A stretch of DNA of 64,000 bases from Acanthopleura granulata (Eukaryota; Mollusca; Polyplacophora; Chitonida; Chitonidae), in the NCBI GenBank assembly GCA_016165875.1, contig JABBOT010000036.1, positions 878,457-942,456 of the forward strand. The letters are read 5' to 3'. Positions within the stretch are counted from its first letter, which is position 1; each line of letters opens with the position of its first letter. The notes beneath the pieces are model-generated. The model worked only from the letters and a program-made list of their open reading frames with translations. It searched no databases and had not been told where the DNA came from. Of the stretch, positions 36,371 through 49,257 are shown in pieces. The translations under genes and the position numbers were made by a program.

Positions 36371-38205
36371 CCTAGGCTAGTGTCTCAATCCCATTTTAGG
36401 CAATGCATCTCTTGCTGTGGAAAGGGGACAGTGATGACTTCAGATGCTAACCGTAGATGCATTGTCGTTCTGACCGCAGCACATCCATGTCATGACGGAA
36501 GGTTTTCTTGCTGAAGTGGACCTTCTCTCGTGGCGGATACGTTTCTTGACGACATTATATTTCACGTTCTTGGCCTTTGAAATGTTCGTCTCACCGACCT
36601 CCAGTATGGACTACATTTTGGGGTACAGGCCGACATACTCAGCAATGGGGCGTCCGGTACAATCCTCCTTCATCCTACCTAGAACCTTCTTATTTTTTGT
36701 GTTGTGAAGCGGGTGATCCTTCGAATAGTCAGGCGTGTCGTAGAGATGTTCAGCCAAGTCCTTGTGAACATCATCAGTCTATAATAAATAGGAGAGAATC
36801 TGTGTCGCTGTATAGGAGCTGGCACCCATCGCCATACTACTTTGTCATCTAGTTATAGTAGAAGTAGGACATCAAGTGTTTGGAGGGATCGAATATGCAC
36901 ATTCCCTCGTAGACTGGGCGATTAAGAACCCGGTGGATCTTGTGTATCCACAAGATTGTCATCAAAGGTATTTGCCCCCCTCAAAAGCTAGGCTGGTTAT
37001 CAAGTGGCGCAGCTTGTCTTCTTCCTCTGAGGTCACGAACTTTACATTGGCCCGCTTTTGGAAGTTCTAAACACGGAATTCTCTATGAGCTTGTAGAGGC
37101 CGCTTTCCGGAACTTATTCCAGAACTCATTGTTCCTACTGATGTATTGCTGCATTCGTGGGCTCTGTTCGAATGTCAGCGCCCTGTAGATCCCTTTTAGG
37201 CATCCCCAGCAACATGTAGAGCTGCAGGTTTGTTTAGCGGTTTTTCTTCGGAGCCTGGGCGCCAGCTATTCAACCTCGATAGGATGGGGGCTCCGTGGCC
37301 GAGAGTGTTAGGTCGCCAACGTGGTGTTATGACACCGTGCCAGTCATGAACTGGGTCGCTGTGAGTTCAAGTCCAGCTTATCCAGGGATTCGCCAGCAAC
37401 CTGCGGATACCCATGGGTTTCCCTCATGATCTCCCCGCTGTCCTTCCACCATAATGCTGGCCACCGTCGTGTAGGTGAAATATTCTTGAGTACGGCATAA
37501 AATTCCAGTCAAATAAGTAAATAAATTCAACCTTGGAAGGCTCTACCCCAACGCTGCTACTCAGACATCCACTCTTTTTGAGGCACCATGCGCTCTGCTG
37601 TCAACAGCAGGATACTCCAGGTTCACCTCTAAGATAACGCCATTGGGGTTGTCCGCAAAGTGCTTCGCTATGTATGACTCAAGCCAGCGTAGTTCTAATG
37701 CATCTATCCACTGAAAGCCTCCTACTGGTAGTAATTTGCTCAAGGGCGACGCCTACAAGTTGTTGGCATCAAATTACAGCATGTGACTCTTTGCCTTTGA
37801 TAAGTCATAGCCCTCAACGAGCGGATTTTTTGCCTTAGCATAGCTTTTCGAAACCATTGAAGTTCCGCCACACATTGCCTTTTCCATCAAGAGATGTTGG
37901 TTATAGTCAGTCAGCAGTTCAATTCCTGTTTTCTTGAGTAAGGCGTCGCTAGACAGGTCGGGACTTGTTTAGTAGCGGGCTGCTTGTGAGAGCTTTTGTT
38001 TCATACAGGTCTTCGGAACGTTCTGAATACATTGGAAGGGAGTAGCACGTCAGTTGGAAGATATAGGTTGTGATAGTCACCCAGATAACAACACCCAAAG
38101 GCCTCACTGACCAGGTTTGCATGGGCATAACCTTCTTCACTGATGTGATCATTTGAGAGCTTGCTGTAAAAGTCTTCTTTAGCCGGTAGCCGTGATTCTG
38201 GACCA
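36371..38205 (-). pseudogene. Polinton/Maverick protein-primed DNA polymerase B, decayed, split by a SINE
   Basis: Read from right to left on the minus strand, the pieces appear in family order: DFYSKLSNDHISEEGYAHAN, AFGCCYLGDYHNLYLPTDVL, KKTGIELLTDYNQHLLMEKA, GGTSMVSKSYAKAKNP, FDANNL (motif A), PVGGFQWIDA, then after a 241-bp SINE, YRALTFEQSPRMQQYI, YKLIENSVF (motif B region), YGDGCQLLYSDTDSLL (motif C, DTDS), GRMKEDCTGRPIAEYVGL and RHDMDVLRSERQCIYG. More than ten stops and several frameshifts break it. The exonuclease N-terminus is missing beyond 38205. This enzyme family replicates Polintons from a protein primer. The integrase lies tail to tail with it, 34 bp away. Confidence 0.9.
37284..37524 (+). 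mobile_element. Full-length tRNA-derived SINE (family A) inserted in the Polinton polymerase
   Basis: It has a tRNA-like head ('gggggctccgtggccgagag', B box 'gagttcaagtccag'), the central domain ('ccaccataatgctggccacc') and a tail 'caaataagtaaata'. It is flanked by 16-bp direct repeats, 37268-37283 and 37525-37540 ('attcaacctcgatagg' and 'attcaaccttggaagg', 13 of 16 identical), the expected target-site duplication. The SINE therefore inserted after the Polinton. Confidence 0.92.
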
Positions 38206-38315
38206 ACTCCTGAGTTCCAGTTGTTGACTCGCAGCTAAAACTAGTTCAGTTATCTATATGTACGCCTACTTTAGCTTAACAAGTTAAAACTGGATTGAGA
38301 GGAACTCCTCCAGGG

Positions 38316-38579
38316 ATGGTGGTGAGGGCTCCAATGTATCAGCCTGTTTTTGCGCAGGGCTCTGTTTGGTGGAGATTTGAAAATGCCTTGACACTTTCTA
38401 CGCGATTTGCCTTTGGCTTGCTTGTTCTTTGGGCGGATTTGGTGGGAGGTACCGAAAGAGGACTCTATTTCTACGAAAACACGATTGAGGCAGACATGGT
38501 CCAGAACCAGCACCAATATACTACTGACGTAAAATTCGTCACGCCCGCTGACTCGGTTGAAGAATGCCATGCTCCCTAA
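38316..38579 (+). CDS. Unidentified small ORF with one hydrophobic segment
   Basis: An uninterrupted 87-codon frame starts MVVRAPMYQPVFAQGSVWWR, has a hydrophobic stretch (FAFGLLVLWADLVGG, about residues 31-45) and a polar C-terminus rich in glutamate, glutamine and threonine ending VEECHAP before the stop. The composition looks protein-like and the TM segment is well placed, but I recognise no family and see no splice or promoter evidence. It lies just beyond the truncated end of the Polinton polymerase, so it could be host, viral-like or chance. Confidence 0.3.
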   Translation: MVVRAPMYQPVFAQGSVWWRFENALTLSTRFAFGLLVLWADLVGGTERGLYFYENTIEADMVQNQHQYTTDVKFVTPADSVEECHAP

Positions 38580-40244
38580 ACAAAGTTAGCAGCCGTCCTA
38601 ACACTGTTTAGGGTCGTTTTCCTAAATGTCAGGACACTGAATGTTCTATCTTGTGTTTCATGTGCCATTTGTAAAACAATTGCAGCGGAAAAGTCTGATC
38701 TGTTAATGTAAGGATAATTTTAAATGAATTATACCCCTTCATCATGTCACTATTGTCACCACCCCACTGAGAGTGCTATTAGCATGTTCCATCTTTCCCC
38801 TGTGGAAGACCTCCCGTGCTTATGTAGAGATAATTTTACATGGGTTATATAACCTGCACCAATTCCTTTTGTTGTTAGGACTGGGTTCTATGTAAACCCA
38901 ATCCGTTGTACGTTTCTCTGACGACATATAATACAAAATAGGCAAAGCGTGGGTGTTTACGAAACAGAATTATAAACAACCCCCACATGGGGCCATTGTA
39001 TGGCGTATGATCCTGTATTTGTGCTACGCAATATCCAGACCCCCTTTAAACCTACGGTTTGTGATTGCTAGAGGAAGCCATAATTATGTTCTAATAGCGT
39101 CATGTTCCCGTCTGTGTAGTATACATGTATCGAGCAGACTCAAAAATGACCTACGCTACTACACTATAATCATCCAACGGCCTCTCTAGTGCAGTGTATT
39201 GCACAGTGCAAAGGAACAGAATTTTTAGTACTTACAGCAAGAATACTGAGTACAAACTGGACCTTTTTTGCACACTTGGCAATAATACTATAACTCCGAA
39301 ATTTTAGGACTAGATTTTCATCTATGCTTCAAATTTAGGAATTGGATAAAAGAGTACATTGGAATGTTAATATCGAAACTGTAACGTTACAATAGTGGAT
39401 GCAAAGCTGATGGAGCGGAAGTTATCGACAGCATGGTAACCTTAACACCATCCTGTCATTAAACAAAATATCTGAAAGTATGAGAGTTCCTGAGGATGAA
39501 CCGTTATAAAGTAAATCTGCCCGTTACCTGTCAGTAACCACTGGCCACTTTTGCCAAAAACTCAAACCCTGGGTTTATAGTACTATACAGTTGGCAGAAC
39601 GGTACAGTACCTGGTCTAATAACGCATGGTAACCAGTTATAAGTGAAGTCTGCAAAATACGTGGGTTAATAATACAGTAAGCCAGCCAAGGCTCTTTCAA
39701 CACAATGGACAACTGCCCGATGATTCTTGGATTGCAGTCTGCTACTTGGAAGTCCAACAGACACTTGTTTGTGTGCGCCAAGTAAATAACGAGTAAATGA
39801 TTATGGCTTAGCGCCATATTTCAGTGATAATGTGGAGAGTAAACTGTAAGGGTTAAACTTCTATGGCAAATTATGGTTATACGCCCTGTGCACGTGACAA
39901 TTATCTTCTATTTCCTCGGGTTTACATCGCTTTGGCAATTTTCCAAACTAGAGCCCCTAATGCATAAATATGTTTCCGCTTTGTCCTACAAAGCCACGTT
40001 CTATCATGCAGCTGCCTGCTGCATTTCACGTAGGGATGTTCAATTCGTCGCCTTTGTCCTAGGTTTATCTCGTGTCAAGCGTCTTTGCGTTGCCTGGATC
40101 TACCAGAAGAATAGCGCAGTGACTATTACGTCTACTGGTTGTTGATAAAAGTCAGCTGTGTGGCAGAGGACTATGTCTTCGTCTCAGGCAGAATTTCAGC
40201 AATCAGAGGTTGTTTGAACAAATGGAACGGGAGTTATATTTTGG
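38580..40244. other. Non-coding stretch between the Polinton relic and the segmental duplication
   Basis: No supported exon, repeat or element. Open frames at 38953-39189, 39575-39817 and 39873-40145 have no recognisable domain. Confidence 0.5.
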
Positions 40245-41478
40245 CACCACATGTATGATATGATATGATGATATGATCAATAAAATGCTATACACCAGAA
40301 TGCGTTTATTTTCATGTCTTACGGATAAATGGGAATTTTTTTAGGCTTTTCAATATTAAACACATTGCAATGCCCCACTCTTGGAATATGTGCATATTTT
40401 TGCCTTAACATCCTATCATACAGAAATATAAAAAGAACAACTACAACCTCGTCTGCTTGACGGATTGCAGTTCTGGTTTTCCTCACTATGTATTATAAGC
40501 TCACAAACTGACTCACGTCACATATCCACGCCCACAAAGGGCCTCTCAGTTGATCAGCTAAGCTCTTAAGAACACTACTCGCTTCTTCCCGGTGTACGTT
40601 ACGACCTCCTCAGTTCAGCCCTTGATGACACGTGCCTTTTGTTGAGCATTACATAGCCTGAATTTTGGCCTGGCAAATAAACTGTCGACAACTTAGCTGT
40701 GTATGGCGTCACATGTTATTCGGCAATGGTTCAAGTGTGTAACAAGGCTGCCATAACAAGAGAATTTAAAACTGGGTGATAATTTTTAAGGCTTTCTGCA
40801 TGCATGAAAGGGCCAAATTTCATCAGAATTTTTTTTGTTATTTTCTGGGCGGACATGGGGACTGTTTTGACTTTTGTTTCTGTGCATTTTAGGAGGATGA
40901 GGGATTAATTAACAATTTTTTACCGTCCTTCTTCTCAGGAAAACGAAAGCAAAGATGTACACACATCCTGCTAATCAACATTACTACACCAGTAACGCTT
41001 GGCGTATACACTCTCATTGCTGAGGTATGTTCCTTTTTCAAAGTGCTTATTTACTCCAAAATGCCAAATGATTAAATGTTACCCCTACTTGTACATAACA
41101 CAGTACATTGTTATGCTCGTATTAGAAAGAAATGTCTAACGTGATTATAACGTGCAGCTGACCGGTTTCTATGCTTAACCGTATGCAATGTAACGACAGT
41201 ACAACAGCTTTACATGCCCCCGGGCTTCATACAGGTACGTTATAACTCTAACAATATTTAAATTGTAAACCTCACACTATGTCTTTAATTTAAAGAGTTT
41301 AAAGCGTTTTAACACCTGACTGAAATGTTTCCAACTCCCAAAAATTATTCAGAACTCCTCGAGGAAACGGTTTTGAAAACTCCACCGTAATAGTTTTGAA
41401 CACATGGCTGCAATGGGCCGAACCTCTGATTGTAACGGAGCTGAGAGTCCTGATGATGGTCTTCAAACTTAACTGGCT

Positions 41479-41580
41479 GTCAGCATTGCATACAGCCGAC
41501 TGTAGACAGCAGGTCAGTATTGCATACAGCCGGCTGTAGACATCAGGTCAGCATTGCATACAGCCGACTGTAGACAGCAG
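41479..41580. repeat. 34-bp tandem repeat, 3 copies
   Basis: Units begin at 41479, 41513 and 41547 and contain 'gcattgcatacagccgactg' followed by 'tagacagcag'. The middle unit contains a perfect 12-bp palindrome, 'acagccggctgt'; in the other two the centre is changed to 'ccga'. It is present only in copy A of the segmental duplication. Confidence 0.95.
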
Positions 41581-43359
41581 GGAATCTACCGAACACAGCA
41601 GGGATTCATCATTTTGAACAATTCTTTTGCCGATATTGTGAAGACAGTCCCTTAATCAATCCAGGCTTGTTACTGGGTAAGAAAACATTCAACGAAATCT
41701 TTTTATTGTTAGAAAACAACAGTGCCGAGGAGGATTTATTACTGGCTCACCCTGTCAAATTACTGCAGTCTTCTGTTTAAAACGTAAGCATTGTGAAAAA
41801 TGAGTTCCACAGAAATCTATGACGGTCCAACTGGGCCAGAAATGCTTCAAGCTAATAACACTTCCAGTGCTACTTTTTATCAAAACCTCTGTGACTTAAA
41901 AGCAAGATAAAATGTTGAAGAATGAGATAGTTTACATTGCTGTCCTATGTTATAAAAACATAGCAGTATGCTAAAACCGATAGTGTACGTTTTATTAGAG
42001 AGGACGGAAACAATTTTTCTGTCATTTCTGCTTTTCATGGTATTCCGTCACTGACGTGTATGATACAAGTCCTACTCGAGGTCAAGTCTGCCCCATCTGA
42101 CGTCATATAAGGAACATTATAACGTCAAACGACGATAGTTTTAGAAAAAGAAACAATCATTTAGTATTTTAAGAAGTCTACATATATCGTCTAGGTACAT
42201 TTACTACATTTGTAAACTTACCTAATATATGTTTTGTAATATAAAACCAGTTCACCCTTGTTTCCTACGAAATTTCACTGTTATTACATCCTGTTAATGC
42301 AATGATCATGTAAAAATCAAAGTCTTGAAATCATGCGCCACTTAGTTGGAAGACACGCAACGGATTACCAAACTTGAAATATTATGACGAATATATTATC
42401 CAAATAATTACTGATGATTCATTTCCTTAAGAAATAATTTGATTCACGTAGTCATATTTTATCATAACGGGAATTGTCTCAGAAAAGTCGTGGTATTCAA
42501 TGGTTAAGTGCTAACCATAGTCTAATGATATTGTTTTGTAACTCGGTACCTCTGAACCTGGTTTTGAGTTAAATCCCGGCATTGTGCAGCTTTCAAGTGC
42601 TTAGACGAGGTACGAAACAAAGTTCAATTTACTTCCTGACTACAGGGAATGACTGACTGACCCCTAGTCATGGCAGTAAACTCGTTGCGTGAAGATTGAA
42701 AACAAGGAAGACAACTCCACACTGCCAAACCGTTTCATTCAAAAGATATTTTTGGCGACATATTAGATGTATATGTATCAGTTTCAAAAAACAAGTTTAG
42801 AATCTTTTTCCTCAATTAGATTTGTTTGATGATTTTCCAATTAATTCTTGTCGTATTCCATGTCATGTTATAGTCACTCCCGTAATTGACAGGTACAATA
42901 ACTATATACATATAAAAGCCAATTTCTTCAAAGATCCTGACTCTGAATGAAGCTAATAACATATAAGGCGGAGTGTTGATCAAAAGTGTGTTCTAAATAT
43001 TTAACTTACGAAAATAAGATGACAATTCTGTCATAGTTGAACAAATGCTGTGGCCATAAGTGATATCTGACCACAGATCTAAAAAGTCCAAGCCTGGTTT
43101 ATTTGCAAGTAGACAGCGCAGAGTAGTTGTAATATTTCCACCCCACCACAGCAGCAATTCTGAATATCCATAAAAACAGTATTTCCACGAACATACACGC
43201 CACTTTCTTTTTGTGGACTGCAACAATTTCTGTTCACAAACCTCTGTTCAAATATACATAACGATAGACCAGTTCACGCATCACGATCGCTCTGGTAACC
43301 TGTATACATGTACTTAAATGACTCATAGAGCGTGCTAATAAATAACGTGGGAATTCAAC

Positions 43360-43650
43360 ATTTACTGCTTTAATTGACTGCTCACAGTCTGAATGACTGT
43401 CCATAATTCTGGCAATTGCCTTATTGTTCACAGCTCAAACATTATTGTCACTGGCTATTCACAGCTCAGGACATAGAATTACCAATTTGTAATAACCATA
43501 TTAAATATTCATAATTCAAGTATTGCTCCTACTAATTATTAACACTTCAAGAAATAGCCTTACTGACTGTTGAAAGTTCTGCTCGTAGTTTTACCGACTC
43601 GTCACAGTTCTGGCTATAGCCTTACTGACTCTTCACAATTCTGCTAACAT
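43360..43650. repeat. 31-bp minisatellite, copy A (degenerate, about 9 units)
   Basis: Degenerate units of the type 'ttactgactgttcacagttc' plus 'tggtaatag' close copy A of the segmental duplication. The same unit forms the larger array at 47944-48770. Confidence 0.75.
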
Positions 43651-45439
43651 GTAGAATGGTATGTCGTGATCACGGGTTACAGTATGGACTAATGGGCGCG
43701 ACTTGCAACTTACTAGTCTGGGATCCACATATAACCATTTATATACTACAGTTTTCCAAGAAAGCTGGTATGCCCCCAGCCCCAGGTAATCATGGAAATT
43801 CTAGAATTAAAATATCAAGATGCAAACGTTACGAGAATATAAATGAATTAAAAAGGAAGAAAATATGCAATGTGTGACGATTTTTACTACTCTTATATAA
43901 TTCACGGCCGCATATAATGGTGTAGGTGATTGTAATTATCAAGTTTGAAAGATGTGTCTTCCGCTGACAAGTTGAGTAATTATTCGGAGGAAAATAGTCA
44001 AGACAATTAGAAGAAGATCTTTCATAGTTTTTCTTCTTATGTAATACCAAAACGCTTTTGTAATTTCGTACAGTTAGGGTCAGGTTAAGATGCTCTGCAT
44101 TCGAATGACGCAGACGGATGTACACATCGGCAAAATCTGCGTTTATTCTCGATCGTATTTATTGCATGTTTACATCCATACCAGATAAGTTCTGTCTCCA
44201 GTTTACCTGTAAATCATGTATATTTTCACACAAGTAAGGTATGTCGTTACCTGTGACACTCACCAGAATACATAAAGGGTATTGTTCTGCCTCTCAAAAG
44301 ACACGAAACGTGTTAATAGCCTAGATACAAGTACGATGTCACCCAAGTTTTCGTTCATCGTACACTCCATTAGCTGTGGCTGTTCTGTCTCTCTCGTCGG
44401 AACAAGACAGCAGACAGCTAACCTAGCACCGCTGACTATCGAATCACTCAAACCTAACACTCGGCAATTAGGTTGTGAACGCTTTATTCTGGGTGGGAAG
44501 CGGTAAAGGCCGGAAGGAAGAAAAATAAACAATGAGGACAAAGTTCACAGCGGAATTATAAACAAAGAATCAGACAACGTGTGTTACTTTACAATGTCAC
44601 ACAAGTAGGGGACAATACTTTGAAGGCAATAAATCGTAGTTATCAAGAGTTAGCTCCCTTGCATTTATTTATCGGGCGTAAACTCCGGACAATACGTGTA
44701 CCGGAACTGTTCAAACTATTAAAAAAAAAAAAAAAACGGAGGCTGAACATATCAAATTACAACTACAAAAACGTCAGTAATTTTACGTTAGAAACATAAC
44801 TTGACGTGTGGCCGAATATAGCCGTAATCATGATCAACTTCGCAAGTGCCCTCTACTGAAGTCTGTAGGCTAAAGTCAGGGATCTGCCGTATATGTTTTT
44901 GTTGTAAAGTTCGAATGTTTTTCTCCTCAGGGCTCTCTGATATCAAACAAACACAGTTCACAAACTCCATTCGTAAACAAGAGATTGTCATGAAAGTTTT
45001 TATATGCAACTGTCACTCACACTGTGGTGGGCTCCACGCTCACAGAATCTGTCGGACTTCATCGCGGGGTGCGACGAAGCCCCATGGAGTTCTCGCGGGG
45101 TTGGCACCACTGCCCTCCATTGGCGGGTATGGGCATGATATGAATATTAAACAGATACGTCAATGACTGACAGCACAGGTGTTATACACCTTTATCTTCA
45201 TACATCTATAAATGTATCAAGGCCAGGTTTTCTGATCATCTAAAATTCTGGTCTACGTGCCGAATTATCACTGATAGAGCATTAAGTATGCGATAAACAT
45301 ATGAGCTGTATATTCAAGACAAAGGTTAAGGTAGAGCGACCATATAATAACAGTCTGTCAGCAAAGTTACATTAACCTTTTTTCGAACGTTATAAACTAG
45401 TGAAATAACACACGAAACTGGGGATTGACGATGTCTTGG
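43651..45439. other. Spacer between the two segmental copies
   Basis: No supported gene. Frames at 44260-44541 and 44846-45166 lack domains. It contains a poly-A run at about 44720-44736. Confidence 0.5.
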
Positions 45440-47374
45440 TAAACATATATTGTTGATATATAAAGCATATGTTGATATGATCAGTGAAATGTTAGACGCC
45501 AGAATGTGTTTATTTTAAATCTCTTGTTGTAATCTTTTCAGTATTAACCACATTACAATACACTCCCCTTTGAATATGTGCATTTTTTGCTGGACCTAAC
45601 ATGGATTCTCGGCTCTTCTGTATTTTTCTTTGATCACGTGCTTTTAAACTAAGGGCTGGAATTTTGTTGGATTTTTTTTTTGTTCAATAGAAATGGGGAT
45701 ACCATGCAAACATTTAGAAAAGAAAAGCTATAGACTCATCTGCTTGAAAGATTGCAGCTGGGGTTTTCCCGACTGAGTTTTATAATCTCACAGAGGCAGA
45801 GTCTTATGTGACAGATCGAAGCGCACTGTGGCCTCTCAGCTGATCAGCAAAGTTCCCAAGAGCACCGTTCGTTTCTACTCGGTCCACATTACGGCCTCCT
45901 CTCTTCACCACTTGAATACACATAGTCTATATTTGTAGAGGTAACTTTTTACAAGGTTACAAAGCGTGAAGTTTTGTTTGACAAATAAATTGTAAACAAC
46001 TTAACTATGTATGGAGTCACCAGCCCTGGAGTCAGGACTGTCATAACAAGAGAATTAAAAACTGGGTGATAAAATATGCCGTGTACTTTAGGTTTGTGCA
46101 CAAATGTAACTGCCGCATTTCACCTTATTTTGTTTTTTTTTTCACTTCCAGGGTTCAAATCCGTATACGCTCTCCCCAACACGCGGATAACTTATAATAT
46201 CTATCTTATGATCCCCTGACTTTTAGTAGTTTCATTTTGTTTTTTCAGTCAAATGATAAGGCTATTCCCATGTGTATCAGTTGCTACAGGTCCCAAACCC
46301 ATTATGGCTGAGCAGAAAGATCTGTGTGTGGTTGACATGCTGATATAACACAGATAACCGATAGCATATGCTCATTAAATATATTCCCCACTAACAATAG
46401 GCGTAGCATGTCTGCTGTTTTAATACATGAGCTAATGTCTCCTCCGATCAAATCTACCAGATGTTGCTTTTCAGAACATTTATTAAGACAGCAAACTGAT
46501 AAAAAAAAACGCGTGTAGGTGCCTGTCCCCGATGTCAATCCAAGGCAACGTAGACAACCGATACAATCATATTGTTGGTTGCGTTAATATTTTATTGGAT
46601 GTCGCATACATCATCCATGGATATTTATTACATTTGGAAACTTACCTAATATAGGATTTATAAGTGGTTTTAAACGTTATAAAAATCAGGAAGGAATCAA
46701 ACTGTTCACCTCATGCCCCATCTCGGTCGCAAGGCACGAATGCCACCTTTCTACTACGGAAAACAACGAGTTACCAGACTTGAGTTATTCTGACGAATAC
46801 ACATATCCAATTAATTATTGATAATTCATTTCTTTTCCACTGTGATAACCAGCTGAAACTCTCTAACACGATGCCAAAAATGCTTTGGTTCGAGTTATGA
46901 TATTTGTTATTCTGATGGACATTCTCTCAGGAGAACAACATAAGATGGCAAAATTTGCTTTGGCCTTACCTTATTTTAATCATCTGCCAAAACATTAGAC
47001 ATGAATCACAAGACGCCATCTCATTTTTTCTCTTTGAGTTGAATTCATTTTTTTCTCTGATGCACCATCCTGTAAAGTATTCGTCTCTACCAGCTTCGCC
47101 CTGAACCCCTTCGCCCTGGTTTACTGTGGTATTTGACCACCTACATGTCACCGATTTCGTGCGTTTGTACATTCAGTATATTCAATGATTGACCACTCTG
47201 TAGTAATCGCAATGTGCTTGTTGTGTGACGACTAAACCTTACTCATCGCACGGCCCACTCCTGTCATTCTAATAATATGTGTATTTATGGTAATACTGAA
47301 GATGTATTCAAATTCTTGTCGTATTCTATGTCACACAATAAGACATAATGTATCGGATAATCACTAGTGCAAAT

Positions 47375-47376
<2 letters not shown>

Positions 47377-47406
<30 letters not shown>
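47377..47406. repeat. (TA)n microsatellite
   Basis: An uninterrupted TA run of about 14-15 units within copy B; copy A has no such run at the matching place. Confidence 0.97.
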
Positions 47407-47412
<6 letters not shown>

Positions 47413-47943
47413 CATTTATATTAGTCGGTTTTCTCATTGAGCTAATAACATACATTGATAGGAAGTAGGTTTTCAAGATTTCAATTCCAAACGTAACAAG
47501 ACCAAGCTGTGATAGCTGGAAAGATATATTGACCACGGTGTAATTAACGCAGGCCCTCTCTTTAATTAAATAAATCTACCTACCTAATCAGCAGTCAGCA
47601 GCAGTATGTACGTCAAGTATAAAGCGCGTCGGAGACACAACTGTGGCAGATCGACTCAATGCGGTGTCAGTATAATCCCAGTGTCAGCACACATCGCTCG
47701 TATAAAAATAGCATGTCCAAGAAAAAAAACTTTCCACGCGCTAGCCAATTCTTGCTTGTGCACACATACTACTTTCTGTTTGTGGACTGCCACTACCTGT
47801 ACCTGTACATATACAAATGCCGCTCCAAGTGCAGGTAACCATGTAATGGTTCATGCAGCATGAGTGCTCAGGGAAGCCATGTAATGAAAAAAGTTACTCT
47901 TAGAGTGATCTAATAAACAACTTAGGAACTCATTAGTTAATCT

Positions 47944-48770
47944 TCTTACTGACTGTTAATGGGTCAGGTGACAGACTGACTGTCTGGTCGTTATCCTGGT
48001 AACTGTGGTATTGAATGCTCACAGATCAGGTGTTAACATCACTCACTTTTCACAGTTCTGGTAATAATCTGACTGAGTGATTACAGTTATGAATAGTTTT
48101 ACTGACTATTCACAGTTCTGGTAATAGACTAACTGACTGTTTGCAGTTCAGGTAATAATCTTATTGACTGGCCACACCTCTGGTAACAGACTCACTGACT
48201 ATTAACAGTTTTGTTAATGGTCTTGCTGACTGGTCACAGTTCTGGTATTACACTTACTGACTGTTTTCAATTACGCTAGTGGCCGTACTGACTATTTATA
48301 TTTGTGGTAAAAGTCTTCCTGACCGTTTAGGTCACAGTTCTGGTAATATTGTTACTGACTCTTTAAAGTTGTCGAAATGGCGTCATTGACTGTTCACAGT
48401 TGTGATTATAGTCTCACTGACTCTTATCGGTTGTGGTAATTGTCTTACTAACTCTTCACAGTCGTGGTAACAGTCTCTCTGGCACTTTACAACTGTGGTG
48501 ATAGTTTTGATTACTGTTCACAGTTCAAGTAATAGTCTTACTCACTGTTCACAGTTCTGACAATATTGTTACTGACTCTACACAGTTCTGGTAACAGTCT
48601 CAATGACTCTTCACTGTTGTTTTAATAGTCTTACGGACTGTTCACAGTTGTGGTAATATTGTTACTGACTCCTCACAGTTGTGGTAATATTGTTATTGAT
48701 TTCTCACAGTTCTGGTAATAGCCTTTCTGACTGCTCACAGTTCAGGTAATAGTCTTACTGCCTATTCATA
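47944..48770. repeat. 31-bp minisatellite, copy B (about 26 units)
   Basis: Units like 'cacagttgtggtaatattgt' plus 'tactgactcct' repeat at 31-bp steps, clearest at 48640-48740. Copies are 70-90% identical to each other, so the array is old. No frame stays open through it. Confidence 0.95.
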
Positions 48771-49257
48771 TAGCATGACGACTTTCCTGGCCTATCCTTA
48801 GCCACTTCAGAAGACAGTGTTTACTCTGCAGTGTGCCAAGCTTTCTGGGTTATCCTTAACCACTTAAGCAGACTGTCTATCACAGTGTATGAGAACCTGC
48901 CTGGTTTATCATTAACCACTCGATCAGAGTAACACATCTGACATACAAGCAGATTGTAATGTTCAATTTCTATATGTGTATATCTGTAATTTCACACAGG
49001 CCTTTCAGGTAAAACTTTCATGTCAGCGTGAGCAGTATTTTTAATATTTTCAGTGGCGCAGAGAAAGATACATTTGAAACAGAATTTTATTGGAATCAGA
49101 TATGTTTTCTGACTGGTACAATTAACAACGTCATGAATGTACGATGGCCGTTTGACTTTAGCTCTGTATCGGCAACGGCTTTTAATTTCCTATCCCAGAA
49201 GAGAGAATGAACCAATGTATGGTGTGACCTAGAAGGTGATTGCCATGACGAAAGTGT

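Larger units (their letters stand above)
40245..43650. repeat. Segmental duplication, copy A
   Basis: Blocks in this region recur in the same order in 45440-48770. Examples are 'tgatatgatcaataaaatg' (40259) with 'tgatatgatcagtgaaatg' (45473); 'ataacaagagaatttaaaac' (40753) with 'ataacaagagaattaaaaac' (46042); 'aaacttacctaatatatg' (42215) with 'aaacttacctaatatagg' (46637); and 'tttttgtggactgcaac' (43208) with 'ctgtttgtggactgccac' (47776). Identity is about 70-80% in the blocks with indels between them. No coding exon is recognised in either copy. Confidence 0.8.
45440..48770. repeat. Segmental duplication, copy B
   Basis: It is the second copy of 40245-43650 in the same orientation, offset by about 5.2 kb at the left end and 4.5 kb at the right. 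It differs by a long (TA)n run at about 47377-47406 and a much longer 31-bp minisatellite. Open frames inside it (for example 47606-47863) are not conserved in copy A, which argues against coding function. Confidence 0.8.

Noticed and set aside
47606..47863. 85-codon plus frame in duplication copy B
   Set aside because: The matching part of copy A has no such frame, so it is not conserved coding sequence.
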